Counted from the first letter of the stretch, positions 15,658-25,295 are shown. The stretch is 57,389 nucleotides of DNA from Lachnospiraceae bacterium (GCA_028692395.1 JAQUXP010000024.1:1-57389), one strand, 5' to 3'. Notes: a model not told the origin generated them from the letters alone. Program-made: numbers and translations.

Positions 15658-16335
15658 TTATTCTGTCACAGGCTCCAGTTTATAACCGATACCTCTGGCG
15701 GCTTTGATTTCCAGCGGGGCCTCCAGGGCATGAAGTTTTTTCCGCAGATAAGAGATGTAAACCCACACAACGCTTACCTCAGCTTCCGCATCGAAGCCCC
15801 AGATTCTCTCCATAAATTGTTGTGTGGAGATCAGGCTGTTGGGATTGCTCATCATTAACTCCATCATCTGGTATTCCCTATTCCCCAGACGCACAGACTG
15901 CCTCTGATAGCTCAGCTCAAAGGTCTCCCGGTTCAGATTCAATTCCTCGAATTCCAGTATATTAGAAGAAAACTCACTTCTTCGTCTCGTCATGGCACGA
16001 ATTCTTGCCAGAAGCTCCTTCATGGCGAAGGGCTTCGGCAGATAATCGTCAGCTCCCTTGTCCAGGCCCAGTACCCGGTCCTCAATCTCCCCTTTTGCTG
16101 TCAAAAGCAGAATCGGCACATCACTTCCATTTTTTCTCAGGGCCTCCAGCACTTCAAGACCACTCATCTTTGGCATCATAATGTCCAGAATTACCCCGTC
16201 ATATTCTGTGTGAGATGCCCAGTCATAAGCATCAGCTCCGTTGTAAACAACATCGATGGAATAATTATTATGACGCAGAACCACCTCCAGTGCGTTGGCC
16301 AGCTCTCTCTCATCTTCCGCAAGCAATAAACGCAT
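15658..16335 (-). CDS. OmpR-family response regulator
   Basis: 225 residues: receiver with acidic pocket AEDE, phospho-Asp in GVILDIMMPKMSG, Thr in LLLTAK and Lys in LPKPFA, then a winged-helix output domain (from LEFEELNLNRETFEL to the GIGYKLE end). It is 32 bases upstream of its kinase and heads the VTC-DUF4956-lipoprotein set. Confidence 0.95.
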   Translation of the reverse strand: MRLLLAEDERELANALEVVLRHNNYSIDVVYNGADAYDWASHTEYDGVILDIMMPKMSGLEVLEALRKNGSDVPILLLTAKGEIEDRVLGLDKGADDYLPKPFAMKELLARIRAMTRRRSEFSSNILEFEELNLNRETFELSYQRQSVRLGNREYQMMELMMSNPNSLISTQQFMERIWGFDAEAEVSVVWVYISYLRKKLHALEAPLEIKAARGIGYKLEPVTE

Positions 16336-16410
16336 AGTATTATGCCTCCTCTCATCATCTGTTGTGTACAGTTTACCATATTTACCTTAAATCTACTTTA
16401 ATTTTTCTAA

Positions 16411-16433
16411 TACAACGTTTCCTAAATAACTAC
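16411..16433. repeat. Solo fragment of the element nested at 19777
   Basis: The bases CGTTTCCTAAATAACTAC (16415-16432) recur at 19783-19800, inside the element that has entered repeat copy C. Here only this end is present, directly against copy B of the long hairpin. Confidence 0.6.
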
Positions 16434-16689
16434 AACATAAGGGCTGCCGCACTTCGGTGTCCGGGAGTCCCTTATGAGGGCGGAACACATTTACAGAAGT
16501 CCTAAGTATACCAAGACAACCGACTTTGCATTATAAGAAACCAGCATACTCTCTGAGCACAGCGAGTTTATGGTGATTTCTTATGATTATAGCAAAATCG
16601 GTTGTTTTGTGTATACTCTTGGACTTCGAAACCGTGTTCAGCCCTCATAAGAGACTCTTGGACACCGAAGTGCAACAGCCCCTTATGTT
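16434..16689. repeat. Long-hairpin interspersed element, copy B (about 256 bp)
   Basis: Inverted arms from AACATAAGGGCTG at the left (16434) to the matching right end at 16689, then the shared internal signposts AGTCCTAAGTATA, ACTTTGCATTATAAG and AGCAAAATCGGTTG. Many positions differ from copy A, yet both arms remain complementary, so paired changes have kept the hairpin. It separates the response regulator from trpS. Confidence 0.85.
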
Positions 16690-16725
16690 ATTTTTTCGCC
16701 TCAGATCTATGCTCTGGGAAAAGTT

Positions 16726-17820
16726 TTATGATTCTTTGTTGTTAAAACGCTCCTGCTGCTGAGCAATCAGGGCTTCATCACTGAAATAGTTAATCTTCAT
16801 CGCATCCTTCACATCCAGAAGTGTCTGTGCTGCAACCTGCTCTGCTTTTTCACTGCCTTTTTTCAGGATATCGTAAACTGCAAAGATGTCCTTCTGCAGC
16901 TCTTTTCTCCGGTTACGGATTGGTTCCAGGGTCTCCTGCAGTATCTTATTCAGGAACTTCTTTACCTTTACATCTCCCAAACCGCCTCTTTGATAATGAG
17001 CCTTCAGCTCATCCAGAGAGGTATACTCCGGCAGATATTTTTCAAAATGCTCAGGGCGGCAAAATGCATCCAGATACGTAAATACGGTATTACCTTCCAG
17101 ACTGCCCGGATCTTCCACACGGATATGATTTGGATCGGTGTACATGCTCATAACCTTCCTGCGGATATCCTCAGGTTCCTCAGACAGGTAGATACAGTTT
17201 CCAAGAGATTTGCTCATCTTGGCATTGCCATCTACGCCAGGAAGTCTTAAGCATGCTTCATTTTCCGGAAGTAATATCTTAGGCTCCACCAGAGTCTCAC
17301 CGTATACAGAGTTAAACTTGTGTACGATTTCCTTGGCCTGCTCAAGCATCGGTGCCTGATCTTCCCCAACCGGTACTGTGGTTGCCTTAAATGCCGTAAT
17401 ATCCGCAGCCTGACTGATGGGATAAGTAAAGAAACCCACCGGAATGCTTGCCTCAAAGTTTCTTGCCTGGATCTCAGACTTAACGGTTGGATTGCGCTGC
17501 AGTCTGGATACGGTTACCAGATTCATGTAATAAAAGGATAACTCTGTCAGTTCCGGAATCATCGACTGTATAAAGATGGTACTCCTGGCCGGATCAATCC
17601 CGCATGCCAGATAATCCAGTGCTACTTCGATAATATTCTGACGCACCTTTTCCGGATTGTCCGCATTATCAGTCAACGCCTGGGCGTCTGCTATCATAAT
17701 AAAAATCTGATCAAATTCACCAGAATTCTGTAATTCTACTCTTCTCTGTAAAGATCCCACATAATGTCCGATATGAAGTCTTCCTGTTGGTCTGTCTCCT
17801 GTTAATATAATCTTGCTCAT
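16726..17820 (-). CDS. trpS: Tryptophan--tRNA ligase
   Basis: Class I aminoacyl-tRNA synthetase that charges tRNA-Trp. 364 residues from the ATG at 17820, which has GGAGG upstream; the longer frame from 17880 has none. HIGH-type motif GDRPTGRLHIGHYVGS at the N-terminus and KMSKS in NAKMSKSLGN; the family motif DAQALTDN is also present. It stands alone between a repeat and the divergent GH43 gene. No T-box is visible upstream. Confidence 0.96.
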   Translation of the reverse strand: MSKIILTGDRPTGRLHIGHYVGSLQRRVELQNSGEFDQIFIMIADAQALTDNADNPEKVRQNIIEVALDYLACGIDPARSTIFIQSMIPELTELSFYYMNLVTVSRLQRNPTVKSEIQARNFEASIPVGFFTYPISQAADITAFKATTVPVGEDQAPMLEQAKEIVHKFNSVYGETLVEPKILLPENEACLRLPGVDGNAKMSKSLGNCIYLSEEPEDIRRKVMSMYTDPNHIRVEDPGSLEGNTVFTYLDAFCRPEHFEKYLPEYTSLDELKAHYQRGGLGDVKVKKFLNKILQETLEPIRNRRKELQKDIFAVYDILKKGSEKAEQVAAQTLLDVKDAMKINYFSDEALIAQQQERFNNKES

Positions 17821-18030
17821 CTTGTTGTTTCCTCCATCACTGTCAGGTACCTTTTTCGAAACTGGTACCGGCTCACTCACGTATGCCTATTTTATCACAC
17901 ATGCCACTAAAAGAAAAGTCAGATTCTGCGTACTCCGCAACATTTTTGTGATATCCGGCAAGATTTCAATAGTGTTTCCCGGTGTTTTCCACTAAACTAA
18001 AAACAAATCACTGAGAAGGAGTATAAATTT

Positions 18031-19617
18031 ATGTCAGAGAAAACATTTCAGAATCCTGTATTATCCGGTTTTTATCCGGATCCCTCTATCTGCCGGGTAG
18101 GCGATGACTATTACCTGGTGACTTCATCCTTTGTATATTTTCCGGGTCTTCCGATTTTTCACAGCCGTGACCTGGTAAACTGGGAGCAGATCGGTCATGG
18201 CATCCACGATGCTGACCAGCTGGATTACAAAAACTGCGAAACCTCCCTGGGACTTTGGGCTCCCTCCATTCGCTATCATCAGGGTACTTACTACATTATT
18301 AATACCTTTGTATCCGAAGGACGGGAAGCACGGCGTGATAACTATATTATCACCGCTAAGAATCCTGCTGGTCCCTGGAGTAAGGCTCACTTTATCGAAG
18401 GTGCCGACGGAATTGACTCCAGCCTCTTCTTTGATGAGGACGGGCGCATCTGGTATGTGGGTAACTTTATTGTGGAGACTCCCCTCTATCCGGAGGGACA
18501 TCACGGCATTTACCTGCAGGAGCTGGATCCTGAGACACTTCAGTTTACAGGAGAGCGCACTGTGATCTGGGACGGATTCAAGACACGGAGTAAATGGATC
18601 GAAGCCCCACACCTCTACCGCCATGACGGCTGGTATTATCTGATGGTGGCAGAAGGTGGAACCTTTGAAAATCACAGTGTTATGATGGCAAGATGTAAAA
18701 CAATTGACGGCGATTATGAGATCTGTCCCCGTAACCCAATTGTAACCCATCGTCATCTGCCGCTGACCAACCCCATCTCGGTTGTTGGACATGCAGATAT
18801 TGTTGAAACGCAAAAAAGAGAATGGTGGATGGTGCTCCTTGGCGTTCGGCCAAATGCTGACAAGGATTTTGCTACCGGAAGAGAGACCTTCCTGATTCCG
18901 GTGATCTGGGATACTGACGGATGGCTGCGTGTGGACAATGCCAATGGCTGTGTGAATTCCCAGGAACGTCTCCCGGATCTGACTCCTTGTCCTGTTCCGG
19001 TACCTTCTGCCTGCGATAACTTTGAATCTGCGAAGCTGAAACTGATGTGGAACACCATTCATCCCACAAAGGAGCTCTTCTATTCCCTGACAGAACGTCC
19101 TGGCTTTCTGCGGCTGAAGCTGCTTCCAGAAGTTATGCAGGAGGTCTGCACCCCTGCATTTATCGGGCGTAGACAGACAAATATCTGTTTTCGCTGCACT
19201 GCCGCCATGGAGTTCACTCCCCGGTTTGATTATGAGCAGGCCGGACTGGCACTGATCCAGGATGACCGTTTTCACTATATCTTCACGGTAACCCTGGAGG
19301 CTTCCACACCTGTTCTTCAGCTTTGGAAAACCGAACATGCCACACCAGTACTGCTTCATCAGGCTGCAATCCCGGAGCATGGACGGATCTACCTGAGCAT
19401 TTTAGGAAATCACGACAGTTACAGCTTTTATTATGGCACACAGGAAGAGGAGCTTTCCGTTTTCTACAAAGGTGCCCCTGCTTCTGTGTTAAGCTCCCTG
19501 ACAAATGGTGGCTTCACCGGTGCCTACATCGGTATGTACGCCACCGCCAACCATCATCACTGCGATGATCATGCTGATTTTGACTGGTTCACCTATGAAC
19601 CAGTAGGCGCAAAATAG
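18031..19617 (+). CDS. Glycoside hydrolase family 43 beta-xylosidase
   Basis: 528 residues, no signal peptide, so intracellular. The five-bladed propeller starts with NPVLSGFYPDPSICRVGDDYY (catalytic base Asp in YPDPS); the acid Glu lies in WIEAPHLYRHDGWYYL and the pKa-modulating Asp in DGIDSSLF. The C-terminal 200 residues look like the beta-sandwich domain of XynB-type enzymes (GH43_11). Expected to release xylose from xylo-oligosaccharides. AAGGAG precedes the ATG. A single gene, divergent from trpS; no transporter nearby. Confidence 0.93.
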   Translation: MSEKTFQNPVLSGFYPDPSICRVGDDYYLVTSSFVYFPGLPIFHSRDLVNWEQIGHGIHDADQLDYKNCETSLGLWAPSIRYHQGTYYIINTFVSEGREARRDNYIITAKNPAGPWSKAHFIEGADGIDSSLFFDEDGRIWYVGNFIVETPLYPEGHHGIYLQELDPETLQFTGERTVIWDGFKTRSKWIEAPHLYRHDGWYYLMVAEGGTFENHSVMMARCKTIDGDYEICPRNPIVTHRHLPLTNPISVVGHADIVETQKREWWMVLLGVRPNADKDFATGRETFLIPVIWDTDGWLRVDNANGCVNSQERLPDLTPCPVPVPSACDNFESAKLKLMWNTIHPTKELFYSLTERPGFLRLKLLPEVMQEVCTPAFIGRRQTNICFRCTAAMEFTPRFDYEQAGLALIQDDRFHYIFTVTLEASTPVLQLWKTEHATPVLLHQAAIPEHGRIYLSILGNHDSYSFYYGTQEEELSVFYKGAPASVLSSLTNGGFTGAYIGMYATANHHHCDDHADFDWFTYEPVGAK

Positions 19618-19650
19618 TAGAACAAGGCATCATTCCTTCGAAACATTATC

Positions 19651-20051
19651 GGGCTGTCGCACTTTGCCACTCCAGGATGGAAGGCTGTTGCCAGACACAT
19701 TTGCAGGAGTCCTAAGCATACGAAAAAGAATAGAATTTGCGTTGTAAGGATGCAGCACACTGTTTGAGTGAAACTAGTACATCGTTTCCTAAATAACTAC
19801 CACATTAAGCTTGTCTATATTTCCGATAGCACCAGCCAAAAATCCTCATTGTAGCCCGCTACGCCTGCGTTTTTTGACTGTTACTCTCGAAAATTTATCC
19901 TGCGCTTTCTGGGCAGTTATTTCGTTTACGATGTACTAGTTTGTGCTGCATACTTACGTTTTTAGCAAAATCTATTCTTTATATGCACTTGTACTCCGAA
20001 ACAGTGTCTGGCAGCAGCCTTCCATCCTGGAGTGGCACAGTGCGACAGCCT
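19651..20051. repeat. Long-hairpin interspersed element, copy C, with nested insertion
   Basis: The outer arms of about 47 bases (19652-19698 and 20004-20050) match with only a few differences, and the internal signposts AGTCCTAAGCATA, ATAGAATTTGC and AGCAAAATCTATTC are shared with copy A. The loop side is interrupted by a 160-bp sequence at 19777-19936. No gene lies inside. Confidence 0.85.
19773..19940. mobile_element. Small palindromic-ended insertion inside copy C
   Basis: Ends are inverted: ACTAGTACATCGT at 19773 and its complement ending at 19940. Copy A reads GAAACGAGTTTGTGC where copy C would read GAAACTAGTTTGTGC without the insert, so a CTAG target duplication (19774-19777, 19936-19939) is likely. 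It encodes nothing and resembles a MITE. Confidence 0.7.
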
Positions 20052-20068
20052 CACAGCCTGCGAAATTA

Positions 20069-22057
20069 TTATGAAATAATTTTATAGTAAGCCTTAGCTG
20101 TCACTGCATATACCAGACAGTACAGGATTGCGAACAAGACTATGGTGCCGGCGGTACACAGGATAAAAAGCTGTATATTGAACAATCCAAACATGTTCAA
20201 GATCTTTTTGATCATGTTAAATGCGAACAGAATATGGATACCTGCCATCACAAGCGGCATATAAAATACGGTAAGAACCTGACTTCTTATAGATTTTCTT
20301 ACTTCCCTTCGGCTCATTCCCACCTTCTGCATAATCTGATAACGTTCTCTGTCATCGTATCCCTCTGAAATCTGCTTGTAATAGATAATCAGAACAGTCC
20401 CCATCAAAAACAGTATTCCCAAAAAGATACCCAGGAACAAAAATCCTCCAAATGTGGATGTAGTTGAGCTTCTGGAGATTGCTGCACCATGTACCGCCCC
20501 TTCGATACCGGAAGCGTCAAAGGCTGCCCGAAGCTCCTTTGTCATCTCGATCTGCACATCACTTTCGGCTGTCAGATCAACTCCATAATAATAAACCCAC
20601 TCTGACTGGATCCCACTGTCTGGCTCTGACTGGAGTAGCTGCGCTGCCATCTGTTCCACGGCTTCCTGATTTGGCATCACAAGATAATACGTGTTGGTAA
20701 TAGCTTCCTCCATTCCCTGGGGGATAGGAAAGCTCTTCAGGTGCTCCTTGATCCTATAGACCGTATCTGCAATCTGAATACTATCCTCACCAATCTCATC
20801 GCCTGTTCCATACAGCAGAACCTGCCCCGGCTCCAGTTGTTCCTCTGTGCCTGCAAGACGATTATAATCCTTCAGCATAATACACTGTATCACACTGGCC
20901 TGATCATAATTCACCTGACTCTGATTTGGAAATGCAGTAAGCCTGCCTTCCTCCTGCTTTAACACATAAGTATCAGAGAAATAAGACAGTTCCTCTTTTG
21001 CTTCAACAGCGTGCTTTTCCAGCATGGAATGTACCATCTTTTGCACCGCATCCCTGCTGTTCTCATCCGCATCCTGCACGGAAACCGCTATATTTCTTGG
21101 ATTCTGTATGCGAATGGTATCTTCTGTGCCAAGATAAAGACAGATCGTGCTGGAAATCAGAATCAATACACCGGTAGAAAGTACGCAGATACTTGCCAGT
21201 CCTGCTGCATTTTGTTTCATCCGATACATCATACCTGAGACAGAGATAAAGTGATTCGGCTTATAATAAAACTTTTTGCTTCTGCGCATCATTTTCAAAA
21301 TAGCAATACTTCCCGCTGTAAACAAAGCATAGGTTCCAACGATAACCAGAATCACTGCCACAAAAAACAACATCAGCGCAGTCACAGGATTCTCCACCGT
21401 AGCTGCAAGATAATAGCCTATTCCAAGACAAATCACACCAATCAGGGTCAGAATCCACTTGGTCTTGGGCTCTTTTTCTCCTACCTCAGATCCTTTCAGC
21501 AGTTCTACCGGCTTTGACAGCCGAATCTGGAATAAGGTATTGGCAAGATTGATCAGGGCAATAATCCCAAACAGTGGAATGGTCGCCCAGATCGCCTTCG
21601 GCGGCATCTCATATTTCATAAAGATATTGATCTGCAAAATCCGTTCCACTGCAAGATATGCAAGGCGTGACAGCAGTATTCCGCCTAAAAGACCTGCTGC
21701 CATACTTCCCACATAGCTGTAAATACTTTCCCACAGCACCATTTTTGCCAGATGACGTTTCTCCATGCCCAGAATATTGAAAAGACCAAATTCCTTTTTT
21801 CTGCGCTTAATTAAAAAACTATTGGTATAAAACAGGAAGACAACAGCAAAAATTGCGATTACCCAGCTTCCCAGATTCATAACCATCTGAGCGGATGCTC
21901 CACCAGATACCGTCAGCATACTTTTATTCATAGACAATGCCTGCATAATCTCATACATCATTACCGTTCCTGCAAAAGTCAGCATATAGGGGATATACAT
22001 CCGGGCATTTTTGCGGATGTTGCTCCATGCCAGCTTTGCATAAAAAAATCTACGCAT
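20069..22057 (-). CDS. BceB-type FtsX-domain ABC transporter permease
   Basis: 662 residues from the ATG at 22057 (the longer frame at 22078 runs into the ATPase gene). About ten membrane segments with a large extracellular loop of roughly 220 residues (about 310-525), the layout of BceB-type permeases that bind bacitracin-like antimicrobial peptides. Segment LFNILGMEKRHLAKMVLWES is typical of the FtsX domain. It overlaps the ATPase gene by 8 bases and works with the two-component system upstream. Confidence 0.9.
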   Translation of the reverse strand: MRRFFYAKLAWSNIRKNARMYIPYMLTFAGTVMMYEIMQALSMNKSMLTVSGGASAQMVMNLGSWVIAIFAVVFLFYTNSFLIKRRKKEFGLFNILGMEKRHLAKMVLWESIYSYVGSMAAGLLGGILLSRLAYLAVERILQINIFMKYEMPPKAIWATIPLFGIIALINLANTLFQIRLSKPVELLKGSEVGEKEPKTKWILTLIGVICLGIGYYLAATVENPVTALMLFFVAVILVIVGTYALFTAGSIAILKMMRRSKKFYYKPNHFISVSGMMYRMKQNAAGLASICVLSTGVLILISSTICLYLGTEDTIRIQNPRNIAVSVQDADENSRDAVQKMVHSMLEKHAVEAKEELSYFSDTYVLKQEEGRLTAFPNQSQVNYDQASVIQCIMLKDYNRLAGTEEQLEPGQVLLYGTGDEIGEDSIQIADTVYRIKEHLKSFPIPQGMEEAITNTYYLVMPNQEAVEQMAAQLLQSEPDSGIQSEWVYYYGVDLTAESDVQIEMTKELRAAFDASGIEGAVHGAAISRSSTTSTFGGFLFLGIFLGILFLMGTVLIIYYKQISEGYDDRERYQIMQKVGMSRREVRKSIRSQVLTVFYMPLVMAGIHILFAFNMIKKILNMFGLFNIQLFILCTAGTIVLFAILYCLVYAVTAKAYYKIIS

Positions 22058-22817
22058 TGTGCTCACCACCTGTCGCAATCACGGTCAAGGTATCCGAGAT
22101 CTTCTGGTACATCTCCTCCTCAGAAGCATTTGCCCGGTAAATCTGATGAAATACCTCTCCATCCTTAATAAATAACACCCTTTTGGCATGGCTGGCAGCC
22201 TTCACACTGTGTGTGACCATCAGAATTGTCTGACCGTCCTCATTAATTTCATTAAAGAGACGAAGCAGACCATCTGTTGCCTTGGAATCCAGCGCACCTG
22301 TAGGCTCATCTGCAAGAACCAGCTGGGGATTTGTAATCAGTGCTCTGGCTACCGCAGCACGCTGCTTTTGTCCGCCGGAAACCTCATAGGGATATTTTTC
22401 CAACAGCTCTGTGATACCAAGCTTCTTGGCGATGGGCTGCATGCGGCTGTTCATCTCCGCATATCCCTTTCCGGACAATACCAGCGGAAGAAAAATATTA
22501 TCCTTCAGAGAAAATGTATCCAGCAGATTAAAGTCCTGGAATACAAATCCCAGATGATTTCGCCGGAAAGCAGAAATCTCCTTTTCTTTCAGATTGACAA
22601 TATTCTTTCCCTCCAGCAGCACTTCACCGCTTGTCGGTTTATCCAAAGCCGCCAGGATATTCAAAAGTGTGGTTTTTCCGGCACCCGATTCACCCATGAT
22701 TGCCACATATTCCCCTTCCTCCACGGAAAATGATACATCTTTCAGTGCCTGTACCTGATTTCCGCCAAACCGCGGAATAAAAATCTTCTTTAAGTTATGG
22801 ACTTCCAAAACTGCCAT
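22050..22817 (-). CDS. BceA-type ABC transporter ATP-binding protein
   Basis: 255 residues with Walker A GESGAGKTTLL, Q-loop VFQDFNLLD, signature VSGGQKQRAAVARAL, Walker B LVLADEPTGALDSKATD and H-loop MVTHS. MacB/LolD-type ATPase that energises the adjacent permease. AAGGAGG precedes the ATG. Confidence 0.95.
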   Translation of the reverse strand: MAVLEVHNLKKIFIPRFGGNQVQALKDVSFSVEEGEYVAIMGESGAGKTTLLNILAALDKPTSGEVLLEGKNIVNLKEKEISAFRRNHLGFVFQDFNLLDTFSLKDNIFLPLVLSGKGYAEMNSRMQPIAKKLGITELLEKYPYEVSGGQKQRAAVARALITNPQLVLADEPTGALDSKATDGLLRLFNEINEDGQTILMVTHSVKAASHAKRVLFIKDGEVFHQIYRANASEEEMYQKISDTLTVIATGGEHNA

Positions 22818-22865
22818 ATTTATGCCTCCTTCTTTTCTATATACCTATCATAGCAAGAAAAAGAA

Positions 22866-22923
22866 CTGTATGCCAGTTATCTGGCTTACAGTTCCTGATA
22901 AAAACTTACAAAAATGTAAGATC
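22866..22923. promoter_or_regulatory. Two small hairpins between kinase and ABC genes
   Basis: Hairpin CTGTATGCCAG-ttat-CTGGCTTACAG (22866-22891) and CTTACAaaaaTGTAAG (22908-22923) lie between the sensor kinase stop and the ABC gene. The region may contain a terminator for the regulatory genes and a BceR-type operator controlling the transporter genes. Confidence 0.45.
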
Positions 22924-23919
22924 CTACTCTACTTCCAGCTTTATGGAGGCAAGACCACATTTTACTTTTGTGCCTTTTCCCTCCTCCGACTCTATCCAGA
23001 TCCTGTGTCCCAATCTGGATAAAATGGTTTTGGTAAGATACAGTCCAAGTCCCGTGGACTTCTTCTCAATACGTCCGTTATATCCGGTAAATCCCCACTC
23101 AAAAATCCGGGGCAGATCCTCTGCTGCGATTCCGATCCCTGTATCTTCAATCACCAGCACACCTTCGGATTCCGGCTCCATATAGACACTGATTTTCCCT
23201 TCCCTCGTATACTTGATGGCATTCGATAAGATCTGTTCGATGGCAAATAAAAGCCACTTTTCATCTGTGATCACTTCAAAGTTTAGTTCGTGATAATCCA
23301 TTGCAATCTTTTTGTACATAAAGCTTTTTGCATATTTACGGACTGCCTGTCTGACAATCTGATCCAGCGGATAATGCTGAAATTTCAGATCGGCTCCCAT
23401 GTGCTCCATGCGCAGATACTGCAGTGCCATGCCCACATACTCTTCAATCCGAAACATCTGATTTTTTAATTCTTCTTTTTTTATCTCCTTTTCCGATTCC
23501 AAAAGAAGATTAGCTGCCGCTATAGGTGTCTTGATCTGATGCATCCACATCGTATAGTAATTCATCATTTCACTGTATCTGCTGTCATATTCTGATTTTA
23601 AATCCGTTCTCTGCTGAAAGATCTCCCGGAGCATATCCTGGTAAATGCCCTCAACCATATTATTTGTGTCCGGCAGATGCTCCAGCGTCAGCGCAAGATA
23701 CGATTCTGCCTGCCTTAACTGCTTCACATGTTTACGATATCCGTAAAAATCAAGGGCTGCCATAATCGCTGCAATAACCGTCCATAATAAAAGACCATAC
23801 AAAATCGTATCAACGGGCAAAGCAGAAAGGACAAAAACGATAAGAAACACCCCAACCCAGAGCAAAAGCAGAAGTCCACTTTTTCGATGCATTTTTATAT
23901 AAGCGCCAAATTCCTTCAT
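22924..23919 (-). CDS. BceS-type intramembrane-sensing histidine kinase
   Basis: 331 residues: two membrane segments close together (about 15-33 and 38-57) with almost no extracellular loop, HisKA-like box MMNYYTMWMHQIKTPIAAA, N box LLFAIEQILSNAIKYTREG, and G boxes VIEDTGIGI and STGLGLYLTKTIL. Such kinases do not sense directly but listen to the Bce transporter. Confidence 0.93.
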   Translation of the reverse strand: MKEFGAYIKMHRKSGLLLLLWVGVFLIVFVLSALPVDTILYGLLLWTVIAAIMAALDFYGYRKHVKQLRQAESYLALTLEHLPDTNNMVEGIYQDMLREIFQQRTDLKSEYDSRYSEMMNYYTMWMHQIKTPIAAANLLLESEKEIKKEELKNQMFRIEEYVGMALQYLRMEHMGADLKFQHYPLDQIVRQAVRKYAKSFMYKKIAMDYHELNFEVITDEKWLLFAIEQILSNAIKYTREGKISVYMEPESEGVLVIEDTGIGIAAEDLPRIFEWGFTGYNGRIEKKSTGLGLYLTKTILSRLGHRIWIESEEGKGTKVKCGLASIKLEVE

Positions 23920-23949
23920 AGTATTCCATACCTAATCCTTTTTCGCATC

Positions 23950-24624
23950 TTACTGTTCAATAATATAACCCATTCCCTTTTTGGTTTGAATAAAATCAGA
24001 GATTCCTGTTTCCTCCAGCTTTCTCCTCAGTCTGGTAACATTTACCGTAAGGGTATTATCATCCACGTAGCTGTCCGTCTCCCAAAGCCTTGTCATAATC
24101 GCTTCTCGGCTGACCGTATTTCCCATATGCTCCATGAGAATCTGAAGAATCTTATATTCATTCTTCGTCAGCTCCACCTTCTCTCCCTGATAAGAAATAG
24201 AAGCATCTGAAATGTTCAGGATAACGCCTTTATGCTCTATCAGATTCGTCTGACCTGCAAACTCATAAGTACGCCGAAGCATCGCCTGCACCTTGGCCAT
24301 CAGGACCATCAGATCAAAGGGCTTCGCCACAAAATCATCTGCCCCCATATTAACTGCCATCACAATATTCATATTATCTGATGCCGAAGAAAGAAAAATC
24401 ACAGGCACTTTCGAAACCTGTCTGATCTGTGCACACCAGTGGTAACCGTTATAAAAGGGCAGTGAGATGTCCATCAGTACCAGCTGCGGATCAAATCTGG
24501 CAAATAACGCCATCACATCTTTAAAGTTCTCTGTTTCCTGCACTTCATAGCCCCAGCTTTCAAGATTCTCCTTTATTTCATGGGATATGGTTTCATCATC
24601 CTCTACCATCAGTATTCGATACAT
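23950..24624 (-). CDS. BceR-type response regulator
   Basis: OmpR-family regulator of 224 residues: receiver with VEDDE pocket, phospho-Asp in LVLMDISLPFYNG, Lys in VAKPFD, and a C-terminal winged helix ending GMGYIIEQ. The start is the ATG at 24624, behind GCGGAGG; the frame extends to 24645 but that codon lies upstream of the ribosome site. First gene of the Bce-like set. Confidence 0.94.
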   Translation of the reverse strand: MYRILMVEDDETISHEIKENLESWGYEVQETENFKDVMALFARFDPQLVLMDISLPFYNGYHWCAQIRQVSKVPVIFLSSASDNMNIVMAVNMGADDFVAKPFDLMVLMAKVQAMLRRTYEFAGQTNLIEHKGVILNISDASISYQGEKVELTKNEYKILQILMEHMGNTVSREAIMTRLWETDSYVDDNTLTVNVTRLRRKLEETGISDFIQTKKGMGYIIEQ

Positions 24625-24825
24625 CTGTTTTTCCTCCGCTGCCATTTTTCAATCATCAGTAGAATGCCCTGATCACCAGTACATCCTAAATACCCATAGT
24701 ATACCATACAGGCAGCTCTCTTTGACAGATATTTTTGAAAACTCTCAAAAGTGGAATAGTAGCAGAAATTTGGGAAAGACTATGATCATTGACAAAAATT
24801 TATTTCACAAAGATTGGAGACCCCC

Positions 24826-25260
24826 ATGACAGATAACGATACAATCAGCTTACTTAAGGAATGTGATTCCGGAACAAAGATGGCAGTTTCTTCTATTGAT
24901 GAGATTCTGGAATCAGTCAAAAGCTCAGAACTCAAGCAGCTGCTCCGGGAGAGCAAAAAGCATCATGCAGACCTTGGAAATGAACTGCACCGTCTTCTGG
25001 CGGAGATCGGCTCCGAGGAAAAAGAGCCCTCTCCCACCGCCAAAGGAATGTCCTGGTGCAAGACGAATATGAAAATGATGATGGATAAAAGCGATGCGAC
25101 CATCGCTGACCTGATTACTGACGGCTGCGATATGGGAATCAAATCTCTGCACCGCTATAAAAATCAGTATAAAACCGCCGATACCCAGGCACAGGATCTC
25201 TGTCTGCGGCTTATCTCCATCGAGGAAGCTCTGCGCCGGGATCTCAGCTGCTATTTATAA
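24826..25260 (+). CDS. DUF2383/PA2169-like four-helix-bundle protein
   Basis: 144 residues, all helical, with pattern DTISLLKECDSGTKMAV, then ESKKHHADLGNELHRLL and DMGIKSLHRYKNQY, resembling ferritin-like DUF2383 proteins. Function unknown. The start is ATG 24826 behind TTGGAG; an in-frame TTG at 24814 overlaps that site. A free-standing gene divergent from the Bce regulator. Confidence 0.65.
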   Translation: MTDNDTISLLKECDSGTKMAVSSIDEILESVKSSELKQLLRESKKHHADLGNELHRLLAEIGSEEKEPSPTAKGMSWCKTNMKMMMDKSDATIADLITDGCDMGIKSLHRYKNQYKTADTQAQDLCLRLISIEEALRRDLSCYL

Positions 25261-25295
25261 TGACTGTAAAAACAAGTCTCTGCAAAAGACACCTG

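Noticed and set aside
18124-19380. A 418-codon frame antisense to the GH43 gene
   Set aside because: The plus-strand frame has clear GH43 motifs and a ribosome site. The antisense frame is a by-product of its codon use.
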